Shown here: positions 6,305-6,662 of the stretch, piece after piece
Numbering within the stretch: the first letter of the stretch is position 1
Layout: each line of letters begins with the position of its first letter
Source: Actinomycetes bacterium
GTDB taxonomy: Bacteria > Actinomycetota > Thermoleophilia > Gaiellales > Gaiellaceae
Length of the DNA: 6,662 bases
Assembly: GCA_025350775.1 (NCBI GenBank)
Contig: JANXXF010000150.1
Location: 1 to 6,662 of the forward strand
Reading direction: 5' to 3'
The notes under the pieces: generated by a model
What the model saw: the letters and a program-made list of their open reading frames with translations, nothing else
Told to the model about the DNA's origin: nothing
Database searches by the model: none
Program-made: the position numbers and the translations under genes

Positions 6305-6662
6305 CTATAGGAAGTTGACGCTGACGGTGCGTGATGAGGCCAGCGTCACGGTGCAGGTCGTGGCGGTGACGCTGTCGCAGCCCGCCCAGGAGGCCACCGG
6401 CGCGCTGGCGGAGGTCAGCGTCACGACCGTCCCGAAGCCGTAGGTCGCCAAGCAGGTGCCGCCGCAGTTGATCCCGGCAGGCGTGCTCGTCACGACGCCG
6501 CTGCCGCTACCGGCCCGTACTACCGACAACGGGAAAGCAAACCTCGCCGTGACACTCCGACCCGAACTCATCGACACCGTGCACGAACTGCCCGACACCG
6601 AATCACACCCAGCCCACCCCGCAAACGACGCACCCACATCCGGCACCGCCGACAACGACACA
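6305..6662 (-). CDS. C-terminal end of a secreted-type repeat protein, divergent InlB B-repeat-like (partial, 5' end beyond window)
   Basis: About 118 C-terminal residues are visible, ending at TAG (6307-6305), and the frame is open to the window edge. The GTG at 6661 begins mid-repeat and is not the real start. Two beta-rich repeats are seen. Each ends with Trp-Ala-Gly-Cys-Asp-Ser-Val, a second cysteine in a Cys-Thr-Val strand, and an Arg-Ser/Thr-Val strand. Between them lies Pro-Ala-Gly-Ile-Asn-Cys-Gly-Gly-Thr-Cys. This matches the pattern of the divergent InlB B-repeat family, common as tandem modules at the C-termini of large extracellular proteins. The six cysteines suggest disulfides and an extracytoplasmic location. 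The enzymatic or adhesive part, if any, lies to the right of the window. The gene is convergent with the secreted protein gene, 51 bp away. Codon use differs strongly between the two repeats. Confidence 0.75.
   Translation of the reverse strand, partial: VSLSAVPDVGASFAGWAGCDSVSGSSCTVSMSSGRSVTARFAFPLSVVRAGSGSGVVTSTPAGINCGGTCLATYGFGTVVTLTSASAPVASWAGCDSVTATTCTVTLASSRTVSVNFL

Noticed and set aside
6659..6661. GTG at 6661 as the true start of the right-edge gene
   Set aside because: It falls in the middle of a repeat strand that continues off the window; there is no signal peptide and the frame is open to the edge.

Overview
The window is high-GC bacterial DNA with four complete genes and one gene cut by the right edge, packed with gaps of 51 bp or less. 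Strong G/C preference at third codon positions, ATGA overlaps and STAND-type NTPase content fit a high-GC actinobacterial lineage. Thermoleophilia/Solirubrobacterales-like is my best guess, by inference and not from a marker gene.

Left part (15-2294, + strand): a soluble protein with an N-terminal trypsin-like serine protease (complete His-Asp-Ser triad), a central STAND/NACHT-like P-loop NTPase, a helical C-terminal region, and a single WD40-like blade followed directly by a stop. This architecture resembles the protease-STAND-WD40 proteins implicated in bacterial conflict and antiphage systems. Here the expected propeller is missing, and the next gene begins (by its 3' end) 41 bp later. The start codon forms ATGA with a possible stop of an upstream gene lying outside the window.

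Middle (2336-4293, - strand): a two-gene pabB-pabC operon for 4-aminobenzoate (folate) synthesis. PabB carries the PIKGT lysine diagnostic of aminodeoxychorismate synthase, and PabC is a class IV PLP enzyme. The genes overlap by ATGA, and pabC has a strong AAGGAG ribosome binding site. The glutaminase partner (PabA/TrpG) is not in the window.

Right-middle (4292-6253, + strand): a secreted protein with a signal peptide, Ig-like beta domains and a C-terminal domain of the N,N-dimethylformamidase large-subunit-like type. Its first ATG shares bases with the pabB ATG in a CATG tetranucleotide, so the divergent genes have no spacer between them.

Right edge (6305-6662, - strand): the C-terminal end of a cysteine-containing repeat protein (divergent InlB B-repeat-like), convergent with the previous gene. 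Codon choice changes sharply between its two visible repeats.

No tRNA, rRNA, insertion sequence or CRISPR array is visible. No intergenic stretch reaches 300 bp; the longest are 41 bp (2295-2335) and 51 bp (6254-6304). The most unusual material is the truncated protease-STAND gene; the folate operon is ordinary housekeeping.
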